The translations under genes and the position numbers were made by a program. Below are positions 24,983 to 34,822 of a DNA stretch of 64,000 bases, piece by piece (positions within the stretch are counted from its first letter, which is position 1; the number at the start of each line of letters is the position of its first letter). The notes beneath the pieces were generated by a model. That model was not told the DNA's origin, searched no databases, and worked only from the letters and a program-made list of their open reading frames with translations. The DNA comes from an uncultured Clostridium sp. (lineage in GTDB: Bacteria > Bacillota > Clostridia > Lachnospirales > Lachnospiraceae). The stretch is taken from NCBI GenBank assembly GCA_900540335.1, contig UQFC01000001.1, positions 1 through 64,000 on the forward strand, read 5' to 3'.

Positions 24983-25024
24983 TTCCGGAAAAGGGGCAAT
25001 GCACAGGCGGCCCCTTTTCCGGAA
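24983..25024. terminator. Bidirectional terminator between aldolase and DUF2812 genes
   Basis: The arms TTCCGGAAAAGGGGC and GCCCCTTTTCCGGAA (15 bp, perfect) enclose a 12-base loop and serve both convergent genes. Confidence 0.85.
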
Positions 25025-25027
25025 TTT

Positions 25028-26383
25028 CTATTCTGCCGGTGCTTTCTTTCTGAGAAAGACCTCTTCTGCCGTTTTTACAGCATCCGGCTCACTGGATTCT
25101 GAAAAATTCAGCACCAGCATCCTGTTTTCATCTGTAATCACATAGGTATCAAAAGCATCCTCCGGATCCTCTCTCACCGATGAGCCGGGAATATCCAGAC
25201 TGTAATGAAACCGCTCAATCGACAGGGACGGATCCCCGCTTAAAACCTCAGTCCGGGTAATCCTCCATTTATCGCCCCGATCCTTAGGATAAGCAGAGCT
25301 TCCAAAACGAAATACAGCCGGAATCGTACTTTCAAAATATTCGATCATCAACCGGTTCCCTGTCTCACTGCTTCTCCCTATCTGACTCTGATAAACAGCT
25401 GCCGGGCTTTTCAGATTTTCCAGATGATAATTCTCAATCCTGTCAAACTCCGGAGCTATCTCTTCCGGTGGATACAGCCACTCCCATGTATTTTCCTGAA
25501 AAGCTCTGATTTCCGGGATACATTTCTCCATAAGAAATACAGCGGCTCCTGAAAAAATCACACTGACTGCGACACTGCAGAGAGCATATTTGACTCTTTT
25601 CACTCTGGTATCACCGCTTTCGTGGAGACGAATCCAGGACTGCATTCCAAGAAGGATAACAAACAGAATCATAATTGCCAAAAACACCATCGCATTTCTG
25701 CTGACAAATCCTGATATTCCAAAAAATACGGCAAGCAGCACACCTGTCAGAAATGCCGTTCCCAGCGTCTTTGCCCTCACATAGGACAAACTGTGCTGAA
25801 AAAGCACCTTCTGTTCCTTCATCTGCCTTTTCGCCTTCAAAAACCAGAGAAGGCTTTCCAGCACCTTGACTCCAAAAAACACAGACAGAACCGCCAGCAG
25901 AATCCCGTCTGCCAGCCTGTCCGGATCTGCAAAGCTCTTTGCCGGATTCTCCCATATGTCTCTCATAGCCCAGACAAAAAAACCAACCAGCAGCGCTGTC
26001 ACAATCCGGGAATTCAGAAGTCTTTTTTTCTGAATCGAAAACTGAAGACTCTCCTTTAAGGGCTCAGCCAGAGGAAGCTCTCTGCTTCTGGCATAAAATA
26101 TCTGAATACCCGGACCTCCGCACTGAAATTTCCATCCGGCTTTTCCGCACCTTTCTCTCATAACCCGTGCCTCATAGCTGTCTGGCCCTGTCATAAAGGA
26201 TCCCCCGGGAACAAAGGCTGCTGCATAGCGCCTTTCTTCCGGCTCCTCCTCATAAAATACAATTCCCCACTCCCCGATTTTGTCCGGAAACCATCCTTTT
26301 TCCGCCATCTGTTCCAGATACGCAGACAGGGCACCCATTTCATTGGCCTCAAAAGACCAGAATGTCCATTTTCTTTTCTCCAT
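25028..26383 (-). CDS. DUF2812 domain membrane protein
   Basis: 451 residues. The first ~110 resemble DUF2812: WTFWSFEANEMGALSAYLEQ followed by EKGWFPDKIGEWGIVFYEE. About five hydrophobic segments follow (roughly 128-148, 165-190, 215-235, 238-262, 280-300), then a 140-residue extracytoplasmic C-terminal region. DUF2812 proteins are usually cotranscribed with a PadR regulator and thought to respond to envelope stress, but no PadR gene lies beside this one. The function is unknown. Confidence 0.75.
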   Translation of the reverse strand: MEKRKWTFWSFEANEMGALSAYLEQMAEKGWFPDKIGEWGIVFYEEEPEERRYAAAFVPGGSFMTGPDSYEARVMRERCGKAGWKFQCGGPGIQIFYARSRELPLAEPLKESLQFSIQKKRLLNSRIVTALLVGFFVWAMRDIWENPAKSFADPDRLADGILLAVLSVFFGVKVLESLLWFLKAKRQMKEQKVLFQHSLSYVRAKTLGTAFLTGVLLAVFFGISGFVSRNAMVFLAIMILFVILLGMQSWIRLHESGDTRVKRVKYALCSVAVSVIFSGAAVFLMEKCIPEIRAFQENTWEWLYPPEEIAPEFDRIENYHLENLKSPAAVYQSQIGRSSETGNRLMIEYFESTIPAVFRFGSSAYPKDRGDKWRITRTEVLSGDPSLSIERFHYSLDIPGSSVREDPEDAFDTYVITDENRMLVLNFSESSEPDAVKTAEEVFLRKKAPAE

Positions 26384-26491
26384 GCATTTTCCCTCTCCTC
26401 AGATTCCCGTCACATCGAAATCCCTGTTCTTTCTTTTCTGAAGTCTCTTATTCCATCACAGGCAAAATTAAAGCAAATAACACTGTCCCCT

Positions 26492-27871
26492 TTAGCTGTC
26501 CGCCCTGTCCTCAGGCATGGAACGAAAAAACGATACCACAAAAGGCAGGGTAATCACTGCCGATATAATATCTGCCGTCACCTGGGAAATCTGAATCCCG
26601 AACAGCCCGAAAGCATGGCTGAAGATCCATAAAACAGGGATAAAAACAATGCCGCTTCGAATCATTGATAAAAAAGTTGCCATCCCGCTTTTCCCAATAC
26701 TCTGAAACAGCATATTTCCGCACAGAGATACAGGAAGGAAAAACAAAGACAGGCACTGGGCCCTGAGCGCCCTGACACCTACGCTGATTACCTCCGGGTC
26801 GTCCCGGAAAAGGGCAATGATCCATCCGGAACAGAAAAATCCTGCTACTGCGGAAACGCTTAACACAACCAGGCTGCTGCGGATGCTGAACCAGAAGCCT
26901 TCCCGCACACGGCTGTATTTTCCTGCTCCGTAGTTGAAAGCACTGACCGGCTGAAAGCCCTGTCCGATTCCCAGTGCCACGCAGAACAGAAAATTAATAA
27001 CCCTGGATACAATACTCATAGCCGCTATTGCTGCATCCCCATATACGGCAGAGCACAGATTCAGCACCATAACGGAAACGCTGTTCAGTCCCTGGCGCAT
27101 CAGACTTGGAAAACCCACTGCTGTAATATTGGTAATGTCCTTCCAGCTGCGGGTAAAATACCTGATGCTGATCCGGCTCTGAATCTTTTCTCTGAGAAAG
27201 GGACTGATCAGAATCGCCGCTCCCACATACTGGGAAACTGCCGTAGAAATCCCGGCTCCCCTGACTCCCATATCCAGCCCGAAAATCAGAACCGCATCTC
27301 CAAGAATATTCAGAATTCCGCCGGAGGCCAGCCCCATCATGGCAAACACGGCCTTTCCCTCATACCGCAGAATATTGTTCATGACGCAGCTGGAGGCCAT
27401 GGCAGGCGCTGCCAGAAGAATCCAGGTGCTGTACTCTTTTGCATAAGGCAGAATAGAATCCGTACTTCCCAGAAGACGCATCAAAGGTTCCTGAAAAGCA
27501 AAGCCCAGAATGCCGATACAGCTGCCGCACAAAATCGAAAGGAAGAAACTGGTAGAGGCAAATTTTCTGGCACTCTCCACATCCTTGCCGCCCAGCTTTC
27601 TGCTGATATTGCTTCCCGCCCCGTGGCCCAGCATAAATCCGAAGGCCTGAATAATCGCCATCAGGGCAAACACTACGCCGGTAGCTCCGCTGGCGCTGGT
27701 TCCCAGACTGCTTACAAAAAAGGTATCCGCCATATTGTACACATTGGTTACCAGCATACTGATCGTCGTAGGAAGCCCCAGAGTCAGCACCAGCTGATGA
27801 ACCGGAGTCTTTGTCATTTTATCATACTGTTCCTGGGCGCTCTCTCCATTTTCCACATGTTTTCCCTGCAT
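26492..27871 (-). CDS. MATE family efflux transporter
   Basis: About 459 residues from ATG 27871 (MQGKHVENGE), where AGAGGTG is six bases upstream; an in-frame ATG 25 codons earlier encodes an atypical tail. Twelve helices; LPTTISMLVTNVYNMADTFF in the first bundle and GIGQGFQPVSAFNYGAGKY at the start of the second are MATE hallmarks. It is more distant from the other MATE gene here (21087-22496) than a recent duplicate would be. It is not linked to a regulator. Substrate unknown. Confidence 0.92.
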   Translation of the reverse strand: MQGKHVENGESAQEQYDKMTKTPVHQLVLTLGLPTTISMLVTNVYNMADTFFVSSLGTSASGATGVVFALMAIIQAFGFMLGHGAGSNISRKLGGKDVESARKFASTSFFLSILCGSCIGILGFAFQEPLMRLLGSTDSILPYAKEYSTWILLAAPAMASSCVMNNILRYEGKAVFAMMGLASGGILNILGDAVLIFGLDMGVRGAGISTAVSQYVGAAILISPFLREKIQSRISIRYFTRSWKDITNITAVGFPSLMRQGLNSVSVMVLNLCSAVYGDAAIAAMSIVSRVINFLFCVALGIGQGFQPVSAFNYGAGKYSRVREGFWFSIRSSLVVLSVSAVAGFFCSGWIIALFRDDPEVISVGVRALRAQCLSLFFLPVSLCGNMLFQSIGKSGMATFLSMIRSGIVFIPVLWIFSHAFGLFGIQISQVTADIISAVITLPFVVSFFRSMPEDRADS

Positions 27872-28007
27872 TTTTTCACCTCTGTATCGCAGTTTATATT
27901 TGTAACAATTCAGGACCGGAATATCCGATCCTGACCTATTACCCATATTTTATCTTAGCACAGGAATTTTCTATCTGCAACAATCTTCCCCACACTTATC
28001 TTATATC

Positions 28008-29348
28008 TTATCTTATATCATACTGATCATTCTGGCTGTTATTGGCCTGTTCTGCTGAAATCTCCACATCCTTCCATTTCCAGTCCTGTATTCCGGATAA
28101 TCTTCCAAATTCCTTTGCCTGAATTTTCACATGCTCCAGCACCACATTCATCATCGGCTTCTCTGGAAAAGCATCAACCTCAAAGGCCCTGGAAATCCCC
28201 TGATAATCCGGTTCATTCCATGCAGTAATGTTTCTGAAAATCATATTTTTCACCTGGGGAATTCCCTTTTCTGCCGGAATCACAGGCTCTGCCAGAATCT
28301 CCCAGTGACGCGGAATTTCCCCCTCATACGATTCCGGAATTCTGCAATAGCTGTAAGCCGGATGCCAGTTTAAACACATATTAAACGGATATTTTACATT
28401 AATCATTTCCAAATTTTCTACCAGAATATCCTCAATCAGACCTCCTCTCGTTTTTGCCGACTTAATACGAAAACCGCAATCTGTATTTTTATACCTGATA
28501 TTCCTGATTGTAATATTTTTTATTCCTCCGGAAGTTTCACTTCCAAGTGTCACTCCGCAGCCTGTAAGAATCCGACAATTCTGAATCACTACATTTTGAC
28601 AGATTCTGTTGACACGGAGCCCATCTGCATCACGTCCCGATTTCACACAGATACTGTCATCATTGCAGGCAATTACGCAGTTCTCTACCAGAACCTTTTC
28701 ACAGGAGTCAATATCAATTCCATCTGTGCTTGGTCCTTCATTATCGTAGATCGATACCCCCTCTACATGGACTTCTCTGGAATAACAGATATGAATATTC
28801 CAGAATCCGGAGCGGCGGCTTTCAAAATCTGCGAGTTCTATATTTTCACTGTTCATAACCACCAGATTTCTGGCTCTCCTGCAATCGTAATCCACGCACC
28901 ATCTCAATCCCCGTGCATCATAATTCTTTCGCATTCCGCCAGTTCCGTCCTGACCCCAGTATTTATTCCACCAGTAAGGCCCCTGCCCGTCAATACAGCC
29001 ATTCCCTGTTACTTTTACATGATGCTGCCCGATAATATTCAAAATTCCTACCGGCCACTCCATCTCTATTCCTGCCACTCTGGTCGGAAGAATCGGGTAA
29101 CAGGCTTCCTCTGTTGTTCCCAAAAGAACCGCCCCCTGTTCCATGCAAAACTCCAGATTACTCTTTAAAAACAGGGAGCCTGTTAAATATACTCCTTTTT
29201 CCAGAAGAACCGTCGCATGAGACTCTTCTGTCTCCGCGCCTTCCAAGCTTTCCGCTGCCTTATCAATCGCTCTCTGGATTGCCTCTGTATCCAGAGTAAC
29301 CCCATCTCCGGCAGCACCAAATTCCTTTGGATTAAAAATTTTATTCAT
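28008..29348 (-). CDS. GH28 family polygalacturonase-like glycosidase
   Basis: About 446 residues starting at ATG 29348 (GAGGAAAA upstream); an earlier ATG at 29384 is less likely. The N-terminal NPKEFGAAGDGVTLDTEAIQ and repeated beta-helix coils are typical of GH28. Catalytic motifs are STDGIDIDSC, ACNDDSICVKSG with the paired Asp, GVTLGSETSGG and RIKSAKTRGG. No signal peptide is visible, so it should act on imported oligosaccharides in the cytoplasm. With GH105 and a GH106-like enzyme beside it, the likely substrate is galacturonic acid in rhamnogalacturonan or homogalacturonan fragments. Confidence 0.9.
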   Translation of the reverse strand: MNKIFNPKEFGAAGDGVTLDTEAIQRAIDKAAESLEGAETEESHATVLLEKGVYLTGSLFLKSNLEFCMEQGAVLLGTTEEACYPILPTRVAGIEMEWPVGILNIIGQHHVKVTGNGCIDGQGPYWWNKYWGQDGTGGMRKNYDARGLRWCVDYDCRRARNLVVMNSENIELADFESRRSGFWNIHICYSREVHVEGVSIYDNEGPSTDGIDIDSCEKVLVENCVIACNDDSICVKSGRDADGLRVNRICQNVVIQNCRILTGCGVTLGSETSGGIKNITIRNIRYKNTDCGFRIKSAKTRGGLIEDILVENLEMINVKYPFNMCLNWHPAYSYCRIPESYEGEIPRHWEILAEPVIPAEKGIPQVKNMIFRNITAWNEPDYQGISRAFEVDAFPEKPMMNVVLEHVKIQAKEFGRLSGIQDWKWKDVEISAEQANNSQNDQYDIR

Positions 29349-29387
29349 ATTCTTTTCCTCTTTCCCGGACACGTCTTCCTTCATGGT

Positions 29388-31562
29388 TTAAAATGACTTC
29401 TTCATTTTTTCTACTTCCATTCCAGCCAGCATTACGATGCCCACTCCATGGGTATCATTTTTGTTCCATCCCAAATCATTTGCATAATATTCTTTACTGA
29501 AGGAATAACCGGAGCCGCGGCAGACTCCGTAAATATTTCCTTTCCAGTCAATCGCCTTTCTGCAAAGGGCCTGCCAGCCTTTTTCAGCACTCTCCCCATA
29601 GATTTCCGGTTCTTTCAGCCATCCATAACGAACTCCTCTGGCAAAACCATAAATGAACATAGCTGTGCAGGAAGTTTCTTCATACGAATGCTCAAAGGTC
29701 AGCACCTGATGCCACATTCCATCCTTTCCCTGCAGCCGGAGATATCCCTGGCACAGAGTTTGAAACATGGTTATAAGCTCTTCTTTGTCCTCATCCTGCT
29801 CCGGTAAAACAGCCAGAAGCTCTGTCAGTGAAAATAAAACCCAGCCGTTTCCTCTCCCCCAAGGTACCTTTGTCTGTACTTCATAATGTGTATCATAAAT
29901 ATGCGACATAATCTGAAGCTCCGGCATATACAAATACCGGAAAAAATGTTTTGCCTGTTTTTTAGCATCCTCCAGATACAAGCTGTCCCCTGTTTTTTCG
30001 TAATAGCGACATAAAAACGGAATGCTCATATACATGTCATCTGCCCACATCGTTTCATTCATAATCGGAAGATAGGAATGATTCCTGTAAAATGTTCCAT
30101 CTGCCAGCCTCTGCTGCTTTTTTATCATATATTCAGCCACTGCATCTGCAATTTTTTCCCCTTCCGGAATTTCGTGATCCTTCATAACCTCTAACAACGC
30201 AGAAGCAAAAGAACCGCAATCGTCCAGACTATCGATCGTTGTCAATTGATTGTGAAAAGGAGCCGCCCCGTAAAAAGACTGATCCCAAAGACAATACTCA
30301 TAAAATTCCGTACACTTTTTCATGTGTCCTTCTACATAGTCCTGAATTTCCGCATTATCCAGCAGTCTGCCGCTCTGTATCATTCCGTAAAGAGTCACTC
30401 CCAACGGATAATTCCACTCCCCGTATAAAACCCCTTCATTAAACGGTCTGAGATACATGTCCGGAAGATCCGCCTTCCAGAAGGATATGCCTTTTTCTGT
30501 CCGGAACGGCTTTTGAAATGACAGAAGATCTTCCATGTTTACTTCCTGTCCTTCTGCAAAAGGTCCTGCAAAAAGTCCGCCAGGTTTTCTTTTTTCTGCC
30601 AGATTCACCGGACATTCCTGTTCTATCTGTTTCCCTGTTTTTTTCATGCAGACCTGCAGTACATCGTCCGTTCCTTCCCAGGCAATCAGATGGCTTCCAC
30701 CCTTCAGCTCCATTTCCAGTTTCCAGGAGCCCGCCATTTCTCCTCTCCACTCTCCGTCAACCCACAGTCTTCCTGCAAAAGCCCCCTGATGTTTTTCTGG
30801 GGCTCCTGTAAATACAACGGTTCCTGGTGAAGGTAAAAAAATCCTGGAAGCTTTTATCATTTTCCATTGCTTCCTCTCTTCTTCCTGCGTATCTGTACCA
30901 TAGAGACGTTCCATAAGAGGAAGGTCTGATTTCTGTGTCCAGCAGACCTCTGGCAGCCAGTGAATTTTTGTTTCTTCTTCACTCTCATACAGTTCAGGAA
31001 TTCTTTCTATCGCCCGGCTGAATGAACTGCTGTAAACAAATCCACTGATTCCTCTGTGTTCCCTGTCCGGCCCGAAAAACTGAATTCGTCGTCCCTTATA
31101 GGAACTGCTTCCAATTCGAAATCCACAGCCTAAGGGGGTGGAAATGCACTGGAAAAACAGGCTGTTTTCTCCTTCCTTTAAGTCCAGACAAATATCTGAA
31201 ATCTGATCAGAAAAACGCTCCTGCGTATGATTTGTACGAAAAGAAAGGATCCCGTTTACCCAGATACTGACCGGTCCCCACGCACTGAAACGGAAATGAA
31301 AAGGGCCTGCCTGGGGCATCTTCAAAGAAGCCCAGGCATAGACGTACTGCTCCGGCAAAAGCCCGGGAAGCTTTTCATGAAGCGCAATTTCATCCATATA
31401 ATCTTCTGATATATGAAAATTATTTTTACTTCTCAAAAAATAAGTAACCGGAACCGGAGGATTGTCCGACATAAAACGATTTGCAATAATTGGAAGAACC
31501 TTTTCAGCCTCACAGCCAGCTCTTGCCGCAATTCCCTCTTCCTGAAAAAAATATTCACTCAT
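29388..31562 (-). CDS. GH105 unsaturated rhamnogalacturonyl hydrolase with N-terminal beta domain
   Basis: 724 residues. An N-terminal ~350-residue beta-rich region with PA14/lectin-like character precedes an (alpha/alpha)6 barrel (about 365-720) typical of GH88/GH105: EGVLYGEWNYPLGVTLYG, MNETMWADDMYMSIPFLCRY, VPWGRGNGWVLFSL and NDTHGVGIVMLAG. These enzymes remove the delta-4,5-unsaturated galacturonyl residue left by rhamnogalacturonan lyases, by hydration chemistry rather than classical hydrolysis. No signal peptide is visible. The start overlaps the upstream GH106-like gene by four bases. Two-domain forms are less common than the ~370-residue YteR type. Confidence 0.88.
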   Translation of the reverse strand: MSEYFFQEEGIAARAGCEAEKVLPIIANRFMSDNPPVPVTYFLRSKNNFHISEDYMDEIALHEKLPGLLPEQYVYAWASLKMPQAGPFHFRFSAWGPVSIWVNGILSFRTNHTQERFSDQISDICLDLKEGENSLFFQCISTPLGCGFRIGSSSYKGRRIQFFGPDREHRGISGFVYSSSFSRAIERIPELYESEEETKIHWLPEVCWTQKSDLPLMERLYGTDTQEEERKQWKMIKASRIFLPSPGTVVFTGAPEKHQGAFAGRLWVDGEWRGEMAGSWKLEMELKGGSHLIAWEGTDDVLQVCMKKTGKQIEQECPVNLAEKRKPGGLFAGPFAEGQEVNMEDLLSFQKPFRTEKGISFWKADLPDMYLRPFNEGVLYGEWNYPLGVTLYGMIQSGRLLDNAEIQDYVEGHMKKCTEFYEYCLWDQSFYGAAPFHNQLTTIDSLDDCGSFASALLEVMKDHEIPEGEKIADAVAEYMIKKQQRLADGTFYRNHSYLPIMNETMWADDMYMSIPFLCRYYEKTGDSLYLEDAKKQAKHFFRYLYMPELQIMSHIYDTHYEVQTKVPWGRGNGWVLFSLTELLAVLPEQDEDKEELITMFQTLCQGYLRLQGKDGMWHQVLTFEHSYEETSCTAMFIYGFARGVRYGWLKEPEIYGESAEKGWQALCRKAIDWKGNIYGVCRGSGYSFSKEYYANDLGWNKNDTHGVGIVMLAGMEVEKMKKSF

Positions 31563-34500
31563 ACGTTTTCTCCTTCCTTAGACAGCACCGGGAACAGCTG
31601 ATGTTTTTCATAGTCAAAATAGGTTCCGTCCAGCATATTTGCCAGAGTATTTGTAACAGCTATCTGAATTTCGTTTTCTTCTTTCAAAAGCCCTGCCGGA
31701 CATTCCCACTGGTAGGGAGTGTATGCTTTCACTCCCAAATCCTTCCCGTTTATAAAAATCTGAATACAATCATAAGATGGGATTTTCTGATTCAGCCGTA
31801 CTGAAAGGAGGCTGTTTTCATCACTGTCCTTCTCCACTCCCAGCTCTTTCTTTTTCATGATTTTTTTATATGTAATCGTGCCGCTGTAAAATGGAATTCC
31901 CTGACACCAGTATCCATCCGGTGTTCCTGTTTCCGGCTGTTTCACTAATTGAAACATTCCATTTTTCTCTTTCACTCCAAAACTTCCCCGCAGATATACA
32001 GGATCTCTCAACCCATCTTCATCTTTCTCTATCCGCATTTCAAAAATGATTTCATTTTTCCCCGGCTTTACCAAGTCGCCAATAAATATCTGACGGTTAT
32101 TTGGATCATTGACACGAACAGTTTCCCATCTGCTCTCTTCTAACAATCTTCCGTTGATTTGAATTCTGCAGTCACCTGCCGCGGTCTCCCGATCCATAAA
32201 AAGGGAAAGATCCTCCGGTACCTGCTCTGCCAGAAATGAAATCCGGTAATAACAGGAAACCGGATATGCCGGCCTTATTTTCCGCGGAGTTCCAAAATCT
32301 CCCAGAAAACAAAGGTTTTCTTTTTCCAGAAGCTTTGCCCCGCTGCACTGCTCTATGAATGTTTTTACCTCAGTTTTTTTCCACTCTTGCTTGTCCAGAG
32401 ATATTTCCACATTACCAAAACGACAGATGTTTTTTCCGTCCAGTTTCATATTCCACTGGCCTTCTGCAGGAATCCGGATGATTTTTCTTTCATTCTCCCT
32501 TCGGATATTGCCCTCCGCAAAATCAACAGCTTTTTTTATTTTTATCCACCGGCTCTCAAACCCTTCCAAAGAAAGAACCATCTTTCCGTCCTTCTCCGAT
32601 ACTTCTTGAATATTGCCATTTTCCAAATCATACTGAAAAGCCTTTACGCTTCCGTCATTTTTATATATCAGATCTGCCGTAACAGGGTTCCTTCCCTGAT
32701 TTGCAAGAAACGCATACACATTTCCAGCTTCATCTTTCCGGATACACCCTATCACCTGTCTGGGATCTCCCTCTTTCATCTGCCATACCGCGCTCGCTTT
32801 CGTATTTTTCCGACACTGACTGATCAATTCATCCTCCTGAAACTCCGGTAAAAATACTGCGGAATTCCGTTCAAATAACTGCTTCCACGCATGGGAGGTT
32901 TCCTGATCCGTTTCTCCCTGATCCACAGAATATTCTGGTATTTGCTCTATTCCAATGACACAGCCGCCCTGTTCTGCAAACGTAAGCAGACGTTTTCTGG
33001 TTTCTGCTTCCATACACGGGCATGGAGGAATTATTACTACAGAATAGGCCGCCTTCCCCAGGAATATCTTTCCATCACGGATTTGAGCATCTTTTAGAAG
33101 TTCTCCATCCAGATGATCATAATCCATTTGATGAAACAAAATACTTTTACAAACCTCTACCCATTTGTTTCGGATCCTGTCACATAATTTCTTTTCTTCA
33201 TTAGATTCTCCCTGATACGGAAATCCGTGGAAGGGATCTCCCAGGCTTGTCCACAGAGCTGCAACAGGATCCAGTACGGCAATCTCTGTCTCCGCTTCTG
33301 TTCCTGTCACAATAACCCCCATTCTGCCTACATAGTCAGCAAGCTTTCTGTAGTGCTTCCAATAGGGGTTCTGCAAAAACTGGGATGGTGGCGCATCATG
33401 TTTTGTAATATCCTGTATTGTATAATAAAAAGCATGAAAATTATAGAGATTTATTCCGCTGCTTCCCAGGCGATCTATCATCCACTTGGCATCCTGAAGT
33501 GTCATCGTCCATCCCACACTGTGAAAGCTTTCAATCATCGCATACTTTTTCCCAAGCTGCCTTGCCAGAGAACTGACCGCCTTTGCATTACTCCTGTAAT
33601 TGGGAATATACTCATCATAAATCCACTCCAGCGGTTTCCCCAGCTTTTCATGAGCAGTATCGCCTCCTGGAATATCGCTGAAACGCTGTGTACTGTGGCG
33701 CATAGATGGAACCTCTGTTGCATAAAGCAGATTGTTTTCCCTGCACCACTCAGACACCTGTTTATGGTAGCTGCTGCGAAAAAGCTCGTGAGCTGTTTCA
33801 TACAAATCATATCTGACTTTTAAAGCATTTTCTGCCGTTCTGTCATGAAGCGCCGGAAGGCAGTCCAAAAGAGAATATCCGTGGCGTTTTTCAAAGACTT
33901 CAGGAAGCAGTCTTGACCAGGGAATCGGACTCAGTAACCCTACCTCATCAGAAAACATCCCATGAACAGTAATTCCAAACTGTTCTCCCACTGCTTTTTT
34001 ATAGCGCTCATGGGTTGTTTTCAGAAATGTTTTCACTGCATCCCGGTTACAGGGATCAAAAAATCCCCCATAATATTTAAAATCCCCTAACTTCCCCTCT
34101 GAATAAATCTCTATCCGCCAGTTTCCCTCTTCCAATTCCGGCAGTCTTCCTTTTAAAACTTTTGAAGGTCCGTAAGTAAAAAATCTTTTATTATTATATT
34201 TTGTCAAACCGGTCTGTTGGTATATTTTTTCTTTTTGAAGGCTTCCAACCCAATCTGCCAGATTTAATTCCTTATTCCAGCAGGTCTCTCCTTTTTTATT
34301 AACAGGATATGCTCTGGCAAACAGAATCCTGTTCCAGCCCAGATCTTCTTCTACCATCGAACCACCTGATACATCAAGCCTTGTGTGATGAAGAACCATA
34401 TGCTCTGCCTCTGGATGCTCCAGGAGAACCTCCCCTCCACTCATTCCGCTGGGATAGGGGTATTCATCATATAACCATGCCTCCAGGCCCTGATTTTCTG

Positions 34501-34720
34501 CTTCTTTACAGGCATATTTCACCAGTTCAAACCATTCTTCTGAAAGATAGGGTACTGTCATTCCCTGTCTGGCACATATAAAGATGCCTCCAAGCCCCTT
34601 TTCTGCCATTTCTTTTATCTGATAGCTGATTTCCTCTTTTGTTATATCTCCATTCCAGAACCAAAACGGCTTAATGCGATACGAAGCCGGAGGGTTCTGA
34701 AATTCATTTCCTGATACCAT
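31559..34720 (-). CDS. GH106-like alpha-L-rhamnosidase (large glycoside hydrolase)
   Basis: 1053 residues. The opening KPFWFWNGDITKEEISYQ, followed by EMAEKGLGGIFICAR and LYDEYPYPSGMSGG, matches the large GH106-like hydrolases of pectin loci. Further blocks are HGMFSDEVGLLSP, SFHSVGWTMTLQDAKWM and NLYNFHAFYY, which line a TIM barrel with acidic residues. The C-terminal third (about 700-1053) is beta-sandwich rich. No export signal is visible. Inferred role: release of rhamnose from imported rhamnogalacturonan pieces. It is the first of three overlapping or closely spaced glycosidase genes, separated from the transporter genes by a terminator hairpin. Confidence 0.75.
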   Translation of the reverse strand: MVSGNEFQNPPASYRIKPFWFWNGDITKEEISYQIKEMAEKGLGGIFICARQGMTVPYLSEEWFELVKYACKEAENQGLEAWLYDEYPYPSGMSGGEVLLEHPEAEHMVLHHTRLDVSGGSMVEEDLGWNRILFARAYPVNKKGETCWNKELNLADWVGSLQKEKIYQQTGLTKYNNKRFFTYGPSKVLKGRLPELEEGNWRIEIYSEGKLGDFKYYGGFFDPCNRDAVKTFLKTTHERYKKAVGEQFGITVHGMFSDEVGLLSPIPWSRLLPEVFEKRHGYSLLDCLPALHDRTAENALKVRYDLYETAHELFRSSYHKQVSEWCRENNLLYATEVPSMRHSTQRFSDIPGGDTAHEKLGKPLEWIYDEYIPNYRSNAKAVSSLARQLGKKYAMIESFHSVGWTMTLQDAKWMIDRLGSSGINLYNFHAFYYTIQDITKHDAPPSQFLQNPYWKHYRKLADYVGRMGVIVTGTEAETEIAVLDPVAALWTSLGDPFHGFPYQGESNEEKKLCDRIRNKWVEVCKSILFHQMDYDHLDGELLKDAQIRDGKIFLGKAAYSVVIIPPCPCMEAETRKRLLTFAEQGGCVIGIEQIPEYSVDQGETDQETSHAWKQLFERNSAVFLPEFQEDELISQCRKNTKASAVWQMKEGDPRQVIGCIRKDEAGNVYAFLANQGRNPVTADLIYKNDGSVKAFQYDLENGNIQEVSEKDGKMVLSLEGFESRWIKIKKAVDFAEGNIRRENERKIIRIPAEGQWNMKLDGKNICRFGNVEISLDKQEWKKTEVKTFIEQCSGAKLLEKENLCFLGDFGTPRKIRPAYPVSCYYRISFLAEQVPEDLSLFMDRETAAGDCRIQINGRLLEESRWETVRVNDPNNRQIFIGDLVKPGKNEIIFEMRIEKDEDGLRDPVYLRGSFGVKEKNGMFQLVKQPETGTPDGYWCQGIPFYSGTITYKKIMKKKELGVEKDSDENSLLSVRLNQKIPSYDCIQIFINGKDLGVKAYTPYQWECPAGLLKEENEIQIAVTNTLANMLDGTYFDYEKHQLFPVLSKEGENV

Positions 34721-34733
34721 ATCAATATCCTCC

Positions 34734-34785
34734 TAAAAAAATGCAGGAAATGCCTGGACCTGCGCCCTTTTCTGCATTTCCTGCA
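34734..34785 (-). terminator. Terminator between the sugar importer and the glycosidase genes
   Basis: The arms TGCAGGAAATGC and GCATTTCCTGCA, followed by T7 on the minus strand, lie after the binding-protein gene and about 20 bases before the GH106-like start. They probably set a lower, read-through level for the downstream hydrolases. Confidence 0.8.
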
Positions 34786-34822
34786 CTTAAATCATTTTAT
34801 TCTGCTTTCCTGAACGAAACTC

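Noticed and set aside
33535..33810. Minus-strand ORF inside the GH106-like gene, and many similar antisense ORFs elsewhere.
   Set aside because: Shadows of strongly supported genes in other frames.
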